Source of the DNA: Pseudomonas sp. LRP2-20 | GTDB taxonomy: Bacteria > Pseudomonadota > Gammaproteobacteria > Pseudomonadales > Pseudomonadaceae | Assembly (NCBI RefSeq): GCF_024349685.1 | Contig: NZ_AP025944.1 | Coordinates: forward strand, 2,238,001 to 2,302,000 | Direction: 5' to 3' | DNA length: 64,000 nucleotides | Part shown: one piece after another, positions 30,530 to 40,126 of the stretch | How the letters are laid out: each line of letters begins with the position of its first letter | Numbering within the stretch: position 1 is the stretch's first letter | Program-made: the position numbers and the translations under genes | Notes under the pieces: generated by a model | Database searches by the model: none | What the model was told of the DNA's origin: nothing | What the model saw: only the letters and a program-made list of their open reading frames with translations

Positions 30530-31729
30530 TCAACTCACCTTGAACACATGCTTCATGTAAGCCACGAAGTTCTCGTCCCGGCACTGGGTCTTGCCCGGGC
30601 TGTCGGAGATCTTCGCCACCGGCGCGCCATTGCAGTCGGTCATCTTAATCACCATGTTCATCGGCTCCACCCCCGGGATATCGCAGGTCAGCCGGGTACC
30701 AATGCCGAAGCTCACGTTGATCCGCGCGTGCAGTGCCCGGTACAGGCCCAGCGCCTTGGCGAAATCCAGCCCGTCGGAGAAGATCAGTGTCTTGCCCTGC
30801 GGGTCGATCCCCAGCCGCTCATAGTGGGCGATGGCTTTCTCCGCCCAGACCAGCGGGTCCCCAGAGTCGTGCCGCAGCCCATCGAACAGCTTGGCGAAGT
30901 ACAGGTCGAAATCACCCAGGAAGGCGTCCATGGTGATGCAGTCGGTCAAGGCGATGCCCAGCAAGCCACGGTACTCGCGGACCCAGGCTTCCAGCGCGGC
31001 GGCCTGGCTGTCGACCAGCCGCGGGCCGAGTTGCTGGTGCGCCATGAACCATTCGTGGGCCATGGTGCCGAGCGGCTTGAGCTCAAGCTCGCGGGCCAGG
31101 TGCACGTTGCTGGTGCCGACGAAGCGGCCGGGGAAGTCGTGCTTGAGCAGGTACACCACTTCTTCCTGCACCCGGTAGGAAAAGCGCCGTCGTGTACCGA
31201 AGTCAGCCAGTTGGAAGCCTGCCAGCTCCTCGGCACTGGCCTCGGCCTTGAGCCAGTCGAATTTCTGGTACAGGCGCTCGCCCACCTGTTCGATCGTCAC
31301 GTCGTGATAGCGGTAGCGGTTGCGCACCTCGCTGATGATCGCCAGCAACGGGATCTCGTAGAGGATCACGTGCAGCCACGGCCCGCGCACGCGGATCGCC
31401 AGCTGCCCGGCCGCGTCCAGGCCGACCTGCACATAGCGCAGGTTGAAGCGGAACAGGCTGAGGAAGCGGATGAAGTCCGGCTTGAGGAACGGGATCTTTT
31501 CCAGGTAGGCCAGCTGGTCGTGGGTGACGGTGACTTCGCTCAGTTGCTCAATCTGGTTGCGGATTTCTGCCAGGTAAGGGGAGAGGTCTTCGCGGTTGCG
31601 GCAGCGGAACTCCCACTCCACCTCGGCATTGGGGTAGTTGTGCAGCACCGCCTGCATCATGGTGATCTTGTAGAAGTCGGTGTCCAGCAGGTTCTGGATG
31701 ATCCGTGGGCCGAAAACGCTTTCGGTCAT
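30530..31729 (-). CDS. pncB: Nicotinate phosphoribosyltransferase
   Basis: The enzyme joins nicotinate and PRPP to form nicotinate mononucleotide in NAD salvage. Its 399-residue sequence includes the family's [21 protein letters not shown], the segment [15 protein letters not shown] with the histidine phosphorylated in the catalytic cycle, and [18 protein letters not shown]. The start overlaps the end of pncA by four bases (ATGA), so the pair forms a tight operon for the two successive salvage steps. Confidence 0.96.
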   Translation of the reverse strand: MTESVFGPRIIQNLLDTDFYKITMMQAVLHNYPNAEVEWEFRCRNREDLSPYLAEIRNQIEQLSEVTVTHDQLAYLEKIPFLKPDFIRFLSLFRFNLRYVQVGLDAAGQLAIRVRGPWLHVILYEIPLLAIISEVRNRYRYHDVTIEQVGERLYQKFDWLKAEASAEELAGFQLADFGTRRRFSYRVQEEVVYLLKHDFPGRFVGTSNVHLARELELKPLGTMAHEWFMAHQQLGPRLVDSQAAALEAWVREYRGLLGIALTDCITMDAFLGDFDLYFAKLFDGLRHDSGDPLVWAEKAIAHYERLGIDPQGKTLIFSDGLDFAKALGLYRALHARINVSFGIGTRLTCDIPGVEPMNMVIKMTDCNGAPVAKISDSPGKTQCRDENFVAYMKHVFKVS

Positions 31730-32376
31730 GGGCGGTCTTCCTTGATCAGAGAGAGCTGGTAGTCGAGCGCGGCCTCATCGCCGCACAGGATCACGCCCTC
31801 GGCAGCCAGAGCGCCGCAGGCGCTGATGGCGCCTTCCTGGGTCAGAGCGCGGCAGGCCGGCAGGTACAGCAGCACCTGGAAGCCGGCCTGGCGCAATTGC
31901 CGGGCAGTGGTCTTGACGCAGTAGTCCAGGGCCAGGCCGCCGACGATCACCGCGCCCACCTGTTGCACCTTGAGAAACTCGATGACCCCGGTGGAGCGGC
32001 GCTCGGCGAGGTCGTGGTAGCAGGCGCCGTAGGGGTGCAGGTCGGGCTCGACGCCTTTCCAGACGAAGTAGTCGTAATCGATCGGGGCGGGCAGGCCGGG
32101 CAGCAGCTCGAAGCCGGCGGTACCGGGGACGCAGTGGCTGACCCAGGTCAGGTCGGCGTTGGCCAGGGGCAGCGGTTGCAGCATCTGGCCAGGGTCGGCC
32201 ACCACCCACACGGCGTTGGCCGGGTGGGCGTCCTTGCTGCCCAGGCGCAGGTCGGCGCGCAGCGCCATGGCGTTGAGGTCCTGGGCGATCTCGTTGCCCT
32301 CTGGTACCGGCAGCTCCTGAGGGGCGTTGGCGGTGAAGCCGTTTTGCGCGTCGACATCGAAACTGGCGATCTTCAT
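31726..32376 (-). CDS. pncA: Nicotinamidase (isochorismatase fold)
   Basis: This 216-residue enzyme hydrolyses nicotinamide to nicotinate, feeding PncB. The catalytic triad is visible as Asp9 (FDVDAQNGF), Lys107 (VWKG) and Cys153 ([10 protein letters not shown]); Asp49 and His51 (KDAHP) should bind the metal. The ATG at 32376 follows GAGGAGA. The gene is divergent from nrtR. Confidence 0.94.
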   Translation of the reverse strand: MKIASFDVDAQNGFTANAPQELPVPEGNEIAQDLNAMALRADLRLGSKDAHPANAVWVVADPGQMLQPLPLANADLTWVSHCVPGTAGFELLPGLPAPIDYDYFVWKGVEPDLHPYGACYHDLAERRSTGVIEFLKVQQVGAVIVGGLALDYCVKTTARQLRQAGFQVLLYLPACRALTQEGAISACGALAAEGVILCGDEAALDYQLSLIKEDRP

Positions 32377-32409
32377 GGCGGGTCTCCTCGCTGGAATGGC
32401 TATATAATT

Positions 32410-32439
32410 CACCTGGTGTAATAAGTGTGTCAAGTGACA
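32410..32439. promoter_or_regulatory. Candidate NrtR operator(s)
   Basis: Two palindromes lie between the pncA and nrtR starts: CACCTGGTG at 32410-32418 and TGTCAAGTGACA at 32428-32439, with five-base arms around AG. NrtR proteins bind palindromes containing TGTCAA-like arms upstream of NAD genes, so the second is the better candidate. Confidence 0.5.
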
Positions 32440-32513
32440 ATTTCCATAGGCTTGCGGGTTGCCATACTTAGAAGCTCTGGTGGATTATTGTGCCGATGAA
32501 CAAGGAGCCCCCG

Positions 32514-33218
32514 GTGAGTACAGTTGAAGTCCTGGCCAGTGTCGATATTGTCGCCCTGCGCCTGGCCCCTGATGCCCAGCATCTGCAAGTGTTGTTGCAC
32601 CGTCGTGAGCGTGAGCCCCATGCCGGCCAGTGGGCCTTGCCTGGCGTGATCGTCAATGGCCGCACCCCGGACACCAGCCTGGAGGGCGCTGCCGAACGCG
32701 CCTTGCGCGAGAAAGCCCTGGTGGTGCCGCGCCACCTCGAACAGGTGGGAACCGAAGGCAATGCCTTCCGCGACCCGCGTGGTTGGTCGTTGAGTACCTA
32801 TTACCTGGCGTTGCTTGACCCGCAGCAGCAGGTGGAAGGTGAGCAGCTGGCGTTTTTTGACCTGGACAGCGTGATTGACCGCAAGGTGCTGCTGCCGTTC
32901 GACCATAACCTGCTGGTCGAGCGAGCCAGGGAGCGGTTGGCGGCGAAGACGGTGTACAGCAGCCTGCCGCTGCACCTGCTGGCGCAGAAGTTCACCGTGC
33001 TCGATGCGCTGGGGGCGGTGCAGGCGTGCCTGGGGCAGGCGGTGAACAACACCTCGCTGCGCAAGCGCCTGGATCGCCTGCGCGAGCTGGGTTGGGTGCG
33101 CGATACCGGGGAGAAGAACCAGCCAAGGCTGGGCCGGCCGCAGCAGTTGTATCAGTACACGCCGCAGGGGGAGCGGGTGTTCATGTTTGACCGCAGTCTG
33201 TTGCCTGAAGGCAGTTAG
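32514..33218 (+). CDS. nrtR: NrtR-type Nudix-related repressor of NAD genes
   Basis: A 234-residue regulator with an N-terminal Nudix-like domain and a C-terminal winged helix (NNTSLRKRLDRLRELGWVRD). The Nudix box is altered: GVIVNGRTPDTSLEGAAERALREKALV lacks the glutamates for catalysis, as expected for NrtR, which senses ADP-ribose or related NAD metabolites rather than hydrolysing them. The GTG at 32514 is preferred because AAGGAG lies seven bases before it; upstream starts at 32490 and 32496 are weaker. Divergent from pncA-pncB. Confidence 0.88.
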   Translation: MSTVEVLASVDIVALRLAPDAQHLQVLLHRREREPHAGQWALPGVIVNGRTPDTSLEGAAERALREKALVVPRHLEQVGTEGNAFRDPRGWSLSTYYLALLDPQQQVEGEQLAFFDLDSVIDRKVLLPFDHNLLVERARERLAAKTVYSSLPLHLLAQKFTVLDALGAVQACLGQAVNNTSLRKRLDRLRELGWVRDTGEKNQPRLGRPQQLYQYTPQGERVFMFDRSLLPEGS

Positions 33219-33244
33219 GTGCACGCCGACAGGGTTTTGTGACG

Positions 33245-33282
33245 GTGAGTTCGAACGCCGCGCGTGCGGCGCTCGAGCTCAT
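33245..33282. repeat. Hairpin related to that at 2810
   Basis: The arms GTGAGTTCGAACGCCGC and GCGGCGCTCGAGCTCAT flank four bases. They match the 17-base hairpin at 2810-2847 in size and pattern, with a few substitutions, and sit between convergent genes. Confidence 0.65.
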
Positions 33283-33328
33283 TGCCCAGGCCAAACCCAA
33301 GGTCGCGAAATTGCCTTGCAGCCGCGCG

Positions 33329-33922
33329 TCACTCGTCGCCGTAGTTCATGATCGACAGCAAGCGAATAGGCACCTGCACCAGCTGCTCGGGGCCATGCGG
33401 GGTTTCGCCATCGAACGTCAGGCTGTCGCCGGCCTGCATGCGATAGAGCTGGTTGCCGTGGCGATAGACCAGTTCACCCTCCAGCAGATGGAGGAATTCG
33501 GTACCCGGGTGGGCGAAGGTCGGGAATTCCTCGCTGGCGTCGTCCATGGTCACCATGTACGCCTCGAAGTTCTTCTTCGGCCCCCGGGCGTGATTGAGCA
33601 AATGGTAGGTATGGCCCTTCTCGGTGCCGCGGCGTACCACCTCCAGCCCTTCGCCGGCCTTGACCAGCAAGGCATTGCCGTCGGGCTGGTCATACTGGCT
33701 GAACAGCTTGGCCATCGGCATGCCCAGTACATCGCACAGGCGGCTGAGGGTATCGAGGCTGGTGGACACCTGGGCGTTCTCGATCTTGCTCAGCATGCCC
33801 TGGCTGATGCCGGCGATGCGGGCCACATCGGCGAGCTTGAGTGACTGGGCCTGACGCTGGCGCTTGATCTGCAGGCCCAGGTACTGCTCCAGGCGGAGGC
33901 GCGGTTCGGTTTCGGTTAGCAT
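33329..33922 (-). CDS. XRE-cupin transcriptional regulator
   Basis: A 197-residue regulator with an N-terminal XRE helix-turn-helix (SLKLADVARIAGISQGMLSKIENAQVSTSLDTLSRLCDVL) and a C-terminal cupin domain (PGTEFLHLLEGELVYRHGNQLYRMQAGDSLTFDGETPHGPEQL). This PuuR-like class controls amine and amino-acid degradation genes. It is divergent from glnT-glxBCD, and repeated TTTCCCA motifs lie in the gap, so it is the likely local regulator. Confidence 0.88.
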   Translation of the reverse strand: MLTETEPRLRLEQYLGLQIKRQRQAQSLKLADVARIAGISQGMLSKIENAQVSTSLDTLSRLCDVLGMPMAKLFSQYDQPDGNALLVKAGEGLEVVRRGTEKGHTYHLLNHARGPKKNFEAYMVTMDDASEEFPTFAHPGTEFLHLLEGELVYRHGNQLYRMQAGDSLTFDGETPHGPEQLVQVPIRLLSIMNYGDE

Positions 33923-33958
33923 CGAGTGTCCTGCACGGTTTCAGTTCAAGAATAAAGA

Positions 33959-34231
33959 TTTCGCACTGGGAAAGTGCGAAAGGCGGCAGCCTGGGCTGCT
34001 TCTTTCCTCGGATGAAAACAAGTTTCCCATAAAAAGAGCATAAAAACCTGCATGGGTTTTGTGTCGCCCGTTCGGGCCTCTTCGCGGCTAAAGCCGCTCC
34101 TACAGGGCTTTGCGCGGTCCCTGTAGGAGCGGCTTTAGCCGCGAAGAGGCCGGTACAGGCCACACAAGACCATCACCCTGGACAGAGTTGGCAAGCACGT
34201 TGCATTCCTATGAGGAAAGTAAGTTTCCCAT
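33959..34231. promoter_or_regulatory. Repeated TTTCCCA motifs upstream of glnT and the XRE-cupin gene
   Basis: An inverted repeat TTTCGCAC-TGGGAAA-GTGCGAAA lies at 33959-33981 just upstream of the regulator. AAGTTTCCCAT occurs at 34020-34030 and again at 34221-34231 near the glnT start; the second copy is the right arm of an imperfect palindrome with ATGAGGAAA. The shared TTTCCCA core makes these good candidates for the XRE-cupin protein's sites. Confidence 0.5.
34074..34154. repeat. REP pair
   Basis: Inverted units GGGCCTCTTCGCGGCTAAAG and GCGGCTTTAGCCGCGAAGAG, separated by about 20 bases, lie between the two groups of TTTCCCA motifs. Confidence 0.85.
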
Positions 34232-34268
34232 GCGGAATTAGTGCCCCTCACCCAGGAGTGATCAACCC

Positions 34269-35603
34269 ATGTTGCCAGCAGAAACCCAGCGCACCCTCGA
34301 CCAGTACGGCATCAAGTATGTATTGGCGCAGTTCGTCGATATCCACGGTTCGGCGAAGACCAAGTCGGTGCCGGTCTCGGGCCTCAAGATGGTGGCTGAA
34401 GAGGGCGCTGGCTTTGCCGGGTTCGCCATCTGCGGCATGGGCATGGAGCCCCACGGCCCGGACTTCATGGCCCGTGGCGACCTGTCAACGCTGATCCCGG
34501 TGCCGTGGCAGCCGGGCTATGGCCGGGTGGTGTGCGTGGGCCATGTCAACGGCCAGCCCTGGCCCTACGACAGCCGCCATGTATTGCAGCAGCAGGTGCA
34601 GCGCCTGGCCGACAAGGGTTGGACCCTGAACACTGGCCTTGAGCCCGAGTTCAGCCTGTTCCGTCGCGACGAAGGCGGCAAGCTGCAGCTGGTGGACGCC
34701 TCCGACAACCTCGACAAACCCTGCTACGACTACAAGGGCCTGTCGCGCTCGCGGCTGTTCCTCGAGCGCCTCACCGAGGCCCTGCAGCCGGTCGGCTTCG
34801 ACATCTATCAGATCGACCACGAAGACGCCAACGGCCAGTTCGAGATCAACTACACCTACAGCGACGCCCTGGAGTCGGCCGACCGTTTCACCTTCTTCCG
34901 CATGGCCGCCGGCGAAATCGCCAACGACTTAGGGATGATCTGCTCGTTCATGCCCAAGCCCGATCCCAAGCGCGCCGGCAATGGCATGCACTTCCACCTG
35001 TCGCTGGCCAGCAGCACCAACAAGAACCTGTTCCACGACCCTTCCGACAGCAGCGGCATGGGCCTGTCGAAACTGGCCTACCACTTTGCCGCCGGGCTGT
35101 TGGCCCACGGCCCCGCGCTGTGTGCCTTCGCCGCCCCCACGGTCAACTCGTACAAGCGCCTGGTGGTCGGCCGCTCGCTGTCCGGCGCCACCTGGGCGCC
35201 GGCCTTCGTCGCCTATGGCGCCAACAACCGTTCGGCGATGGTGCGCATCCCCTATGGCCGCCTGGAGTTTCGCTTGCCAGACGCTGGCTGCAACCCGTAC
35301 CTGGTCACCGCCGCCATCATCGCCGCCGGCCTCGACGGCATCGATCGCCAGCTGGAACCGGGCGAGATGTGCAACGAGAACCTCTACAACCTGAGCCTGG
35401 AAGAGATCGCCGCACGCGGCATCAAGACCTTGCCGCAATCGCTCAAGGAAGCGGCTGACGCGCTGGAGGCCGACCCGCTGTTCCGCGAGGTACTCGGTGC
35501 CGAGATCGTCGACGAGTTCATCAAGCTCAAGCGCATGGAGTGGGTGGAGTACAGCCGCCACGTCTCGGACTGGGAAATCCAGCGTTACACCGAATTCTTC
35601 TGA
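34269..35603 (+). CDS. glnT: Type III glutamine synthetase-like ligase (GlnT / gamma-glutamylmethylamide synthetase)
   Basis: A 444-residue ATP-dependent ligase with the glutamine synthetase fold. The ATP-site signature [16 protein letters not shown] lies at about 230-245, and GLEPEFSLF and [13 protein letters not shown] carry metal-binding glutamates. In gene clusters with glxBCD this family is either GlnT or gamma-glutamylmethylamide synthetase (GmaS), which joins methylamine to glutamate. Sequence alone cannot decide here. It starts the operon glnT-glxB-glxC-glxD-amt. Confidence 0.88.
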   Translation: MLPAETQRTLDQYGIKYVLAQFVDIHGSAKTKSVPVSGLKMVAEEGAGFAGFAICGMGMEPHGPDFMARGDLSTLIPVPWQPGYGRVVCVGHVNGQPWPYDSRHVLQQQVQRLADKGWTLNTGLEPEFSLFRRDEGGKLQLVDASDNLDKPCYDYKGLSRSRLFLERLTEALQPVGFDIYQIDHEDANGQFEINYTYSDALESADRFTFFRMAAGEIANDLGMICSFMPKPDPKRAGNGMHFHLSLASSTNKNLFHDPSDSSGMGLSKLAYHFAAGLLAHGPALCAFAAPTVNSYKRLVVGRSLSGATWAPAFVAYGANNRSAMVRIPYGRLEFRLPDAGCNPYLVTAAIIAAGLDGIDRQLEPGEMCNENLYNLSLEEIAARGIKTLPQSLKEAADALEADPLFREVLGAEIVDEFIKLKRMEWVEYSRHVSDWEIQRYTEFF

Positions 35604-35669
35604 CCGCCAACCCTATCCCTGGGTAGCGGCAAACGCAGCGGCTACCCACTGCCTAGAAGGAGTATCACC

Positions 35670-36575
35670 ATGTGTGGAATCGTAGGTCTGTACCTGAAAA
35701 AGCCGGCGCTGGAAGCCCAGCTCGGCAAGCTCTTCGAACCCATGCTCCAAGCCATGACCGACCGTGGCCCGGACAGCGCCGGTTTCGCCATCTACGGTGA
35801 CGAAGTGGCCGATGGCTGGGTCAAGCTGACCCTGCAGGCGACGGACATCAACTACCCCTGGGCGGCCCTGATGGGCCAGTTGGAGGGGCGCCTGGGTTGC
35901 TCGCTGGACTGGTTCCAGAACGCCAGCGCCGCCGTGCTCAAGGTGCACACCAGCGAGGCAGCGGCCCGCCAGGCCCTGAGCGAACTGGCCCCAGACGTGC
36001 GCATCATGAGCGCCGGGCAGAGCATCGAAATCCTCAAGGGCATGGGCTTGCCGGCGGAAATCTCCAGCCGCTTCGGCCTGGCCGGCATGAAGGGCAGCCA
36101 CATCATCGGCCATACCCGCATGGCCACCGAAAGCGCCGTGACCATGGAAGGCAGCCACCCGTTCTCCACCGGCGCCGACCTGTGCCTGGTGCACAACGGC
36201 TCGCTGTCCAACCACTTCCGCCTGCGCCAGGCACTCAAGCGCGAAGGCATCAGCTTCGAAACCGACAACGACACCGAAGTGGCGGCCGGTTACCTGACCT
36301 GGCGCCTGCAACAGGGTGACACCCTGGCCCAGGCCCTGGATGGCGCGCTGGAAGACCTGGACGGCTTCTTCACCTTCGCCATCGGCACCCGCAACGGCTT
36401 TGCCGTGATCCGCGACCCGATTGCCTGCAAACCGGCCGTGCTGGCCGAGACCGACGACTACGTGGCCATGGCCTCCGAGTACCAGGCCCTGGCCAGCCTG
36501 CCGGGCATCGACAAGGCCAAGGTCTGGGAGCCGGCGCCGGCCACCTTGTACGTCTGGGAACGCGAAAGCGCCTGA
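35670..36575 (+). CDS. glxB: Class II glutamine amidotransferase subunit (GlxB / MgsA)
   Basis: A 301-residue Ntn-hydrolase-type glutaminase domain. Cys2 is the catalytic nucleophile (MCGIVGLYLKK), and IIGHTRMATES and LCLVHNGSLSNH are the usual substrate-binding segments. It corresponds to the N-terminal domain of glutamate synthase as a separate subunit. With GlxC and GlxD it resembles N-methylglutamate synthase (MgsABC). It lies 66 bases after glnT with a good GGAGTATCACC site. Confidence 0.9.
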   Translation: MCGIVGLYLKKPALEAQLGKLFEPMLQAMTDRGPDSAGFAIYGDEVADGWVKLTLQATDINYPWAALMGQLEGRLGCSLDWFQNASAAVLKVHTSEAAARQALSELAPDVRIMSAGQSIEILKGMGLPAEISSRFGLAGMKGSHIIGHTRMATESAVTMEGSHPFSTGADLCLVHNGSLSNHFRLRQALKREGISFETDNDTEVAAGYLTWRLQQGDTLAQALDGALEDLDGFFTFAIGTRNGFAVIRDPIACKPAVLAETDDYVAMASEYQALASLPGIDKAKVWEPAPATLYVWERESA

Positions 36576-36600
36576 CCCCACCGAATCACTGGAGACATTC

Positions 36601-37275
36601 ATGAAGACGATCGACCTTTCCAGCGCCTCGGTGCGCGTACTCAACCAGTCCCTGCATGGCGATGTGCAGGACCGCGAATGGCGGGTGACCCACCCCGACG
36701 GCAAGCACAACCTGGCGGTGGGCATCAACGCCGCCGTGTCGGTGGATATCGAGGGCCACGCCGGCTACTACTGCGCGGGCATGAATCAGCAGGCCAGCGT
36801 CACTGTGCACGGCAACGTCGGCGTGGGCGTGGCCGAGAACATGATGTCCGGCTCGGTGCGGGTCAAGGGCAGTGCCTCCCAGGCTGCCGGCGCCACCGCC
36901 CATGGTGGCTTGCTGGTGATCGAGGGCGATGCCGGCGCGCGCTGCGGCATTTCGATGAAGGGCGTGGACATCGTGGTCGGCGGTAGCATCGGCCACATGA
37001 GCTGCTTCATGGGCCAGGCCGGGCGCCTGGTGGTGTGTGGCGATGCCGGCGATGCACTGGGCGATTCGCTGTACGAGGTGCGCATCTACGTCAAGGGTTC
37101 GGTGCAGTCGCTAGGCTCGGATTGCATCGAGAAAGAGATGCGCGCCGAGCACCTGCAAGAGCTGCAGGAACTGCTGAACAAGGCCGGCCTTGCGCACAAG
37201 GCTGCGGATTTCAAACGTTACGGCTCGGCCCGCCAGCTGTACAACTTCAAAGTCGACAACGCCAGCGCGTACTGA
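36601..37275 (+). CDS. glxC: GXGXG-domain subunit (GlxC / MgsB)
   Basis: A 224-residue protein made largely of the GXGXG beta-helix that forms the C-terminal domain of glutamate synthase. Repeated strands such as ASVTVHGNVGVGVAENMMSGSVRVKGSA, GGLLVIEGDAGARCGISMKG and GRLVVCGDAGDALGDSLYEV show the repeat. I begin at the ATG at 36601 (MKTIDLSSASVRVLNQ); the longer frame to 36421 overlaps glxB in the wrong frame. It lies 25 bases after glxB and 15 before glxD. Confidence 0.9.
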   Translation: MKTIDLSSASVRVLNQSLHGDVQDREWRVTHPDGKHNLAVGINAAVSVDIEGHAGYYCAGMNQQASVTVHGNVGVGVAENMMSGSVRVKGSASQAAGATAHGGLLVIEGDAGARCGISMKGVDIVVGGSIGHMSCFMGQAGRLVVCGDAGDALGDSLYEVRIYVKGSVQSLGSDCIEKEMRAEHLQELQELLNKAGLAHKAADFKRYGSARQLYNFKVDNASAY

Positions 37276-37290
37276 TCCAGGAGCATTCCC

Positions 37291-38616
37291 ATGAGCGAGC
37301 AATTCCCCCCGGTACTGCGTGAGTCGGCCACCTTCGATCGCCTGACCATCCAGGAAATCCAGCGTGCCGCCGAAACCGGCATCTACGACATCCGCGGCGG
37401 CGGCACCAAGCGCCGTGTGCCGCACTTCGACGACCTGCTGCTGCTGGGCGCCAGCGTGTCGCGCTACCCGCTGGAAGGCTACCGCGAAAAGTGCGGCACC
37501 GACGTGGTGCTGGGTAACCGCTTCGCCAAGAAGCCGATCCACCTGAAGATCCCGGTGACCATCGCCGGCATGAGCTTCGGCGCGCTGTCGGCCAACGCCA
37601 AGGAAGCCCTGGGCCGTGGCGCGACCATTGCCGGCACCAGCACCACCACCGGCGACGGCGGCATGACCCCGGAAGAGCGCGGCCAGTCGCAGCACCTGGT
37701 GTACCAGTACCTGCCATCGCGCTACGGCATGAACCCCGACGACCTGCGCAAGGCCGACGCCATCGAGATCGTCCTCGGCCAGGGCGCCAAGCCGGGCGGT
37801 GGCGGCATGCTGCTGGGCATGAAGGTGACCGAGCGGGTAGCCGGCATGCGCACCTTGCCGATTGGCGTCGACCAGCGCAGCGCCTGCCGCCACCCGGACT
37901 GGACCGGCCCGGACGACCTGGCGATCAAGATTGCCGAGATCCGCGAAATCACCGACTGGGAAAAACCGATCTACGTGAAGATCGGCGCCAGTCGCCCGTA
38001 CTACGACGTCAAGCTGGCAGTGAAGGCCGGTGCCGACGTGATCGTGCTCGACGGCATGCAGGGCGGCACCGCGGCCACCCAGGAAGTGTTCATCGAGCAC
38101 GTCGGCATCCCGATCCTGCCGGCCATTGCGCAGGCGGTACAGGCGCTGCAGGAGATGGGCATGCACCGCAAGGTGCAACTGATCGTCTCCGGCGGCATCC
38201 GCAACGGCGCCGACGTGGCCAAGGCCATGGCCCTGGGCGCCGACGCGGTAGCCATCGGCACGGCGGCGCTGATTGCCCTGGGCGACAACCACCCGCGGCT
38301 GGACAGCGAGCTGAAGAAGATCGGCTCGGCCGCCGGCTTCTACGACGATTGGCAGAACGGCCGCGACCCTGCCGGCATCACCACCCAGGACCCGGAACTG
38401 GCCAAGCGCCTGAACCCGGAAGAGGCTGGCCGGCGCTTGGCCAACTACCTGCGGGTGCTGGTGCTGGAAGCGCAGACCATGGCCCGTGCCTGTGGCAAGT
38501 CGCACCTGCACAACCTCGACCCCGAAGACCTGGTGGCGCTGACCGTCGAGGCCGCCGCCATGGCCCGGGTGCCGCTGGCTGGCACCGCCTGGGTGCCGGG
38601 GCAGGCCCAGTACTGA
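37291..38616 (+). CDS. glxD: FMN-binding glutamate synthase-type subunit (GlxD / MgsC)
   Basis: A 441-residue TIM-barrel FMN domain corresponding to the central catalytic part of glutamate synthase. VTIAGMSFGALSANAKEALGRGA, HPDWTGPDDLAIKI and AVKAGADVIVLDGMQGGTAATQE are family segments. In MgsABC-like complexes this subunit forms N-methylglutamate from gamma-glutamyl donors and 2-oxoglutarate; in other hosts it may be an ordinary glutamate synthase variant. The GGAG site precedes the ATG. Confidence 0.9.
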   Translation: MSEQFPPVLRESATFDRLTIQEIQRAAETGIYDIRGGGTKRRVPHFDDLLLLGASVSRYPLEGYREKCGTDVVLGNRFAKKPIHLKIPVTIAGMSFGALSANAKEALGRGATIAGTSTTTGDGGMTPEERGQSQHLVYQYLPSRYGMNPDDLRKADAIEIVLGQGAKPGGGGMLLGMKVTERVAGMRTLPIGVDQRSACRHPDWTGPDDLAIKIAEIREITDWEKPIYVKIGASRPYYDVKLAVKAGADVIVLDGMQGGTAATQEVFIEHVGIPILPAIAQAVQALQEMGMHRKVQLIVSGGIRNGADVAKAMALGADAVAIGTAALIALGDNHPRLDSELKKIGSAAGFYDDWQNGRDPAGITTQDPELAKRLNPEEAGRRLANYLRVLVLEAQTMARACGKSHLHNLDPEDLVALTVEAAAMARVPLAGTAWVPGQAQY

Positions 38617-38634
38617 TTCATCTCACAGGCTATT

Positions 38635-38769
38635 GGGGCCGCGTTGCGGCCCTTCGCGGGCGAGTCGGGGCGCCGAACCGCCGCTCCCACAAGGAAGCTC
38701 ACAGGCCTTGAGAACTGTGGTGGCCCTGAGGGAGCGGGCTTGCCCGCGAATGGGCCGCAACGCGGTCCA
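38635..38769. repeat. Degenerate REP units
   Basis: Units such as GGGCCGCGTTGCGGCCCTTC and GAGCGGGCTTGCCCGCGAAT lie between glxD and amt. The left unit is partly decayed (GGCGAGTCGGGGCGCCG). Confidence 0.72.
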
Positions 38770-38802
38770 AGGGCATCTCTTCATTCACACAGGAGTGACT
38801 CC

Positions 38803-40107
38803 ATGAAGCACCTCACCCTCGCTGTAATGTTGTTAGCCTTGGCCAACCTGGCCCATGCCGCCGAACCCACCCTGGATACCGGCAACACCGCCTGGATGAT
38901 CTGCGCGGCGATGTTCGTGCTGATGATGTGCATCCCAGGCCTGGCGCTGTTCTACGGCGGCATGGTGCGGGCCAAGAACTTCCTCTCGGTGTTCACCCAG
39001 CTGTTCGCCGTAGCCGGGGTGATCGGCATCCTCTGGGTGCTGTTCGGCTACAGCCTGGTGGTCGATACCAGCGGCATGGTCGAAGGGCAGTTGACCTTGA
39101 ACAGCTTCATCGGCGGCCTGGACAAGGCGCTGATGCTGAACATCGGCCACGACAGCCTGGTGGGCACCATCCCGGAAGGGGTGTTCGCGGTGTTTCAGCT
39201 GACCTTTGCCATCATCACCCCGGCCCTGATCGCCGGCGGTTTTGCCGAGCGCATGAAATTCAGTGCCTCGCTGCTGTTCATGGCGGCCTGGTTCGTCCTG
39301 GTGTACGCGCCGATCGCCCATATGGTGTGGGGTGGGCCGGGGGCGCTGATGGTCAACTGGGGGGTGCTGGACTTTGCCGGCGGCACTGCCGTGCACATCA
39401 ACTCCGGTGTGGCTGCGCTGGCGGCTGCGTTGATGCTGGGCAGGCGCAAAGGCTACCCGCAGGTGGCGATGCCGCCACACAACCTCGGTTTCACCCTGGT
39501 GGGTGCGGGGCTGCTGTGGGTCGGCTGGTTCGGCTTCAACGTAGGTTCGGGGCTTGCGGCCAACGAAGGGGCAGGGGTGGTGATGCTGGCGACCATGGTG
39601 GCGGCGTGCGCCGGCATTGTTGGCTGGTTGCTGACCGAGAAAGTCATGCATGGCCGGCCTACTGCGCTGGGGGCCGCATCGGGGGCCTTGGCCGGGCTGG
39701 TAGGTATCACGCCGGCCTGTGCGTTTGTGGGGCCCTTGGGTGCGGTGGTCATCGGCTTGCTGACCGGGGCGATCTGCTTCTTCGCCGTAACCCGGTTGAA
39801 GCAGGCGCTGGGCTATGACGACAGCCTCGATGTATTCGGGCTGCATGGGGTTGGCGGCATGGTCGGGGCGGTGTTGACCGGGGTGTTTGCCGCGCCGTCG
39901 CTGGGGGGCTACGTGGAAGGGGCTTCACCGATCGGGCAGGCTTTGGTGCAGCTCAAGGGCGTGGCGTTCACCTTCGTCTATTGCTTTGTGGTGAGCTGGG
40001 CGATTCTTGGGGCCATCAAGCTGACCGTGGGGCTGCGGGCCAGCCGGGAAGAGGAAGAGCAGGGGCTGGACCTGGCCGAGCACAATGAGCGGGCTTACAA
40101 CCTCTGA
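38803..40107 (+). CDS. Ammonium transporter (Amt family)
   Basis: A 434-residue channel-like ammonium transporter of the inner membrane. A cleavable-looking signal (MKHLTLAVMLLALANLAHAA) precedes eleven membrane segments. Family marks include FYGGMVRAKNFLS, DFAGGTAVHINSGVAALAAALMLG and DSLDVFGLHGVGGMVGAVLTG, the last with the second pore histidine. The ATG at 38803 follows AGGAGTGACTCC. Cotranscription with glnT-glxBCD would tie ammonia or methylammonium uptake to its assimilation. Confidence 0.92.
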   Translation: MKHLTLAVMLLALANLAHAAEPTLDTGNTAWMICAAMFVLMMCIPGLALFYGGMVRAKNFLSVFTQLFAVAGVIGILWVLFGYSLVVDTSGMVEGQLTLNSFIGGLDKALMLNIGHDSLVGTIPEGVFAVFQLTFAIITPALIAGGFAERMKFSASLLFMAAWFVLVYAPIAHMVWGGPGALMVNWGVLDFAGGTAVHINSGVAALAAALMLGRRKGYPQVAMPPHNLGFTLVGAGLLWVGWFGFNVGSGLAANEGAGVVMLATMVAACAGIVGWLLTEKVMHGRPTALGAASGALAGLVGITPACAFVGPLGAVVIGLLTGAICFFAVTRLKQALGYDDSLDVFGLHGVGGMVGAVLTGVFAAPSLGGYVEGASPIGQALVQLKGVAFTFVYCFVVSWAILGAIKLTVGLRASREEEEQGLDLAEHNERAYNL

Positions 40108-40126
40108 CAAATGTGTCGCCTGTGCT

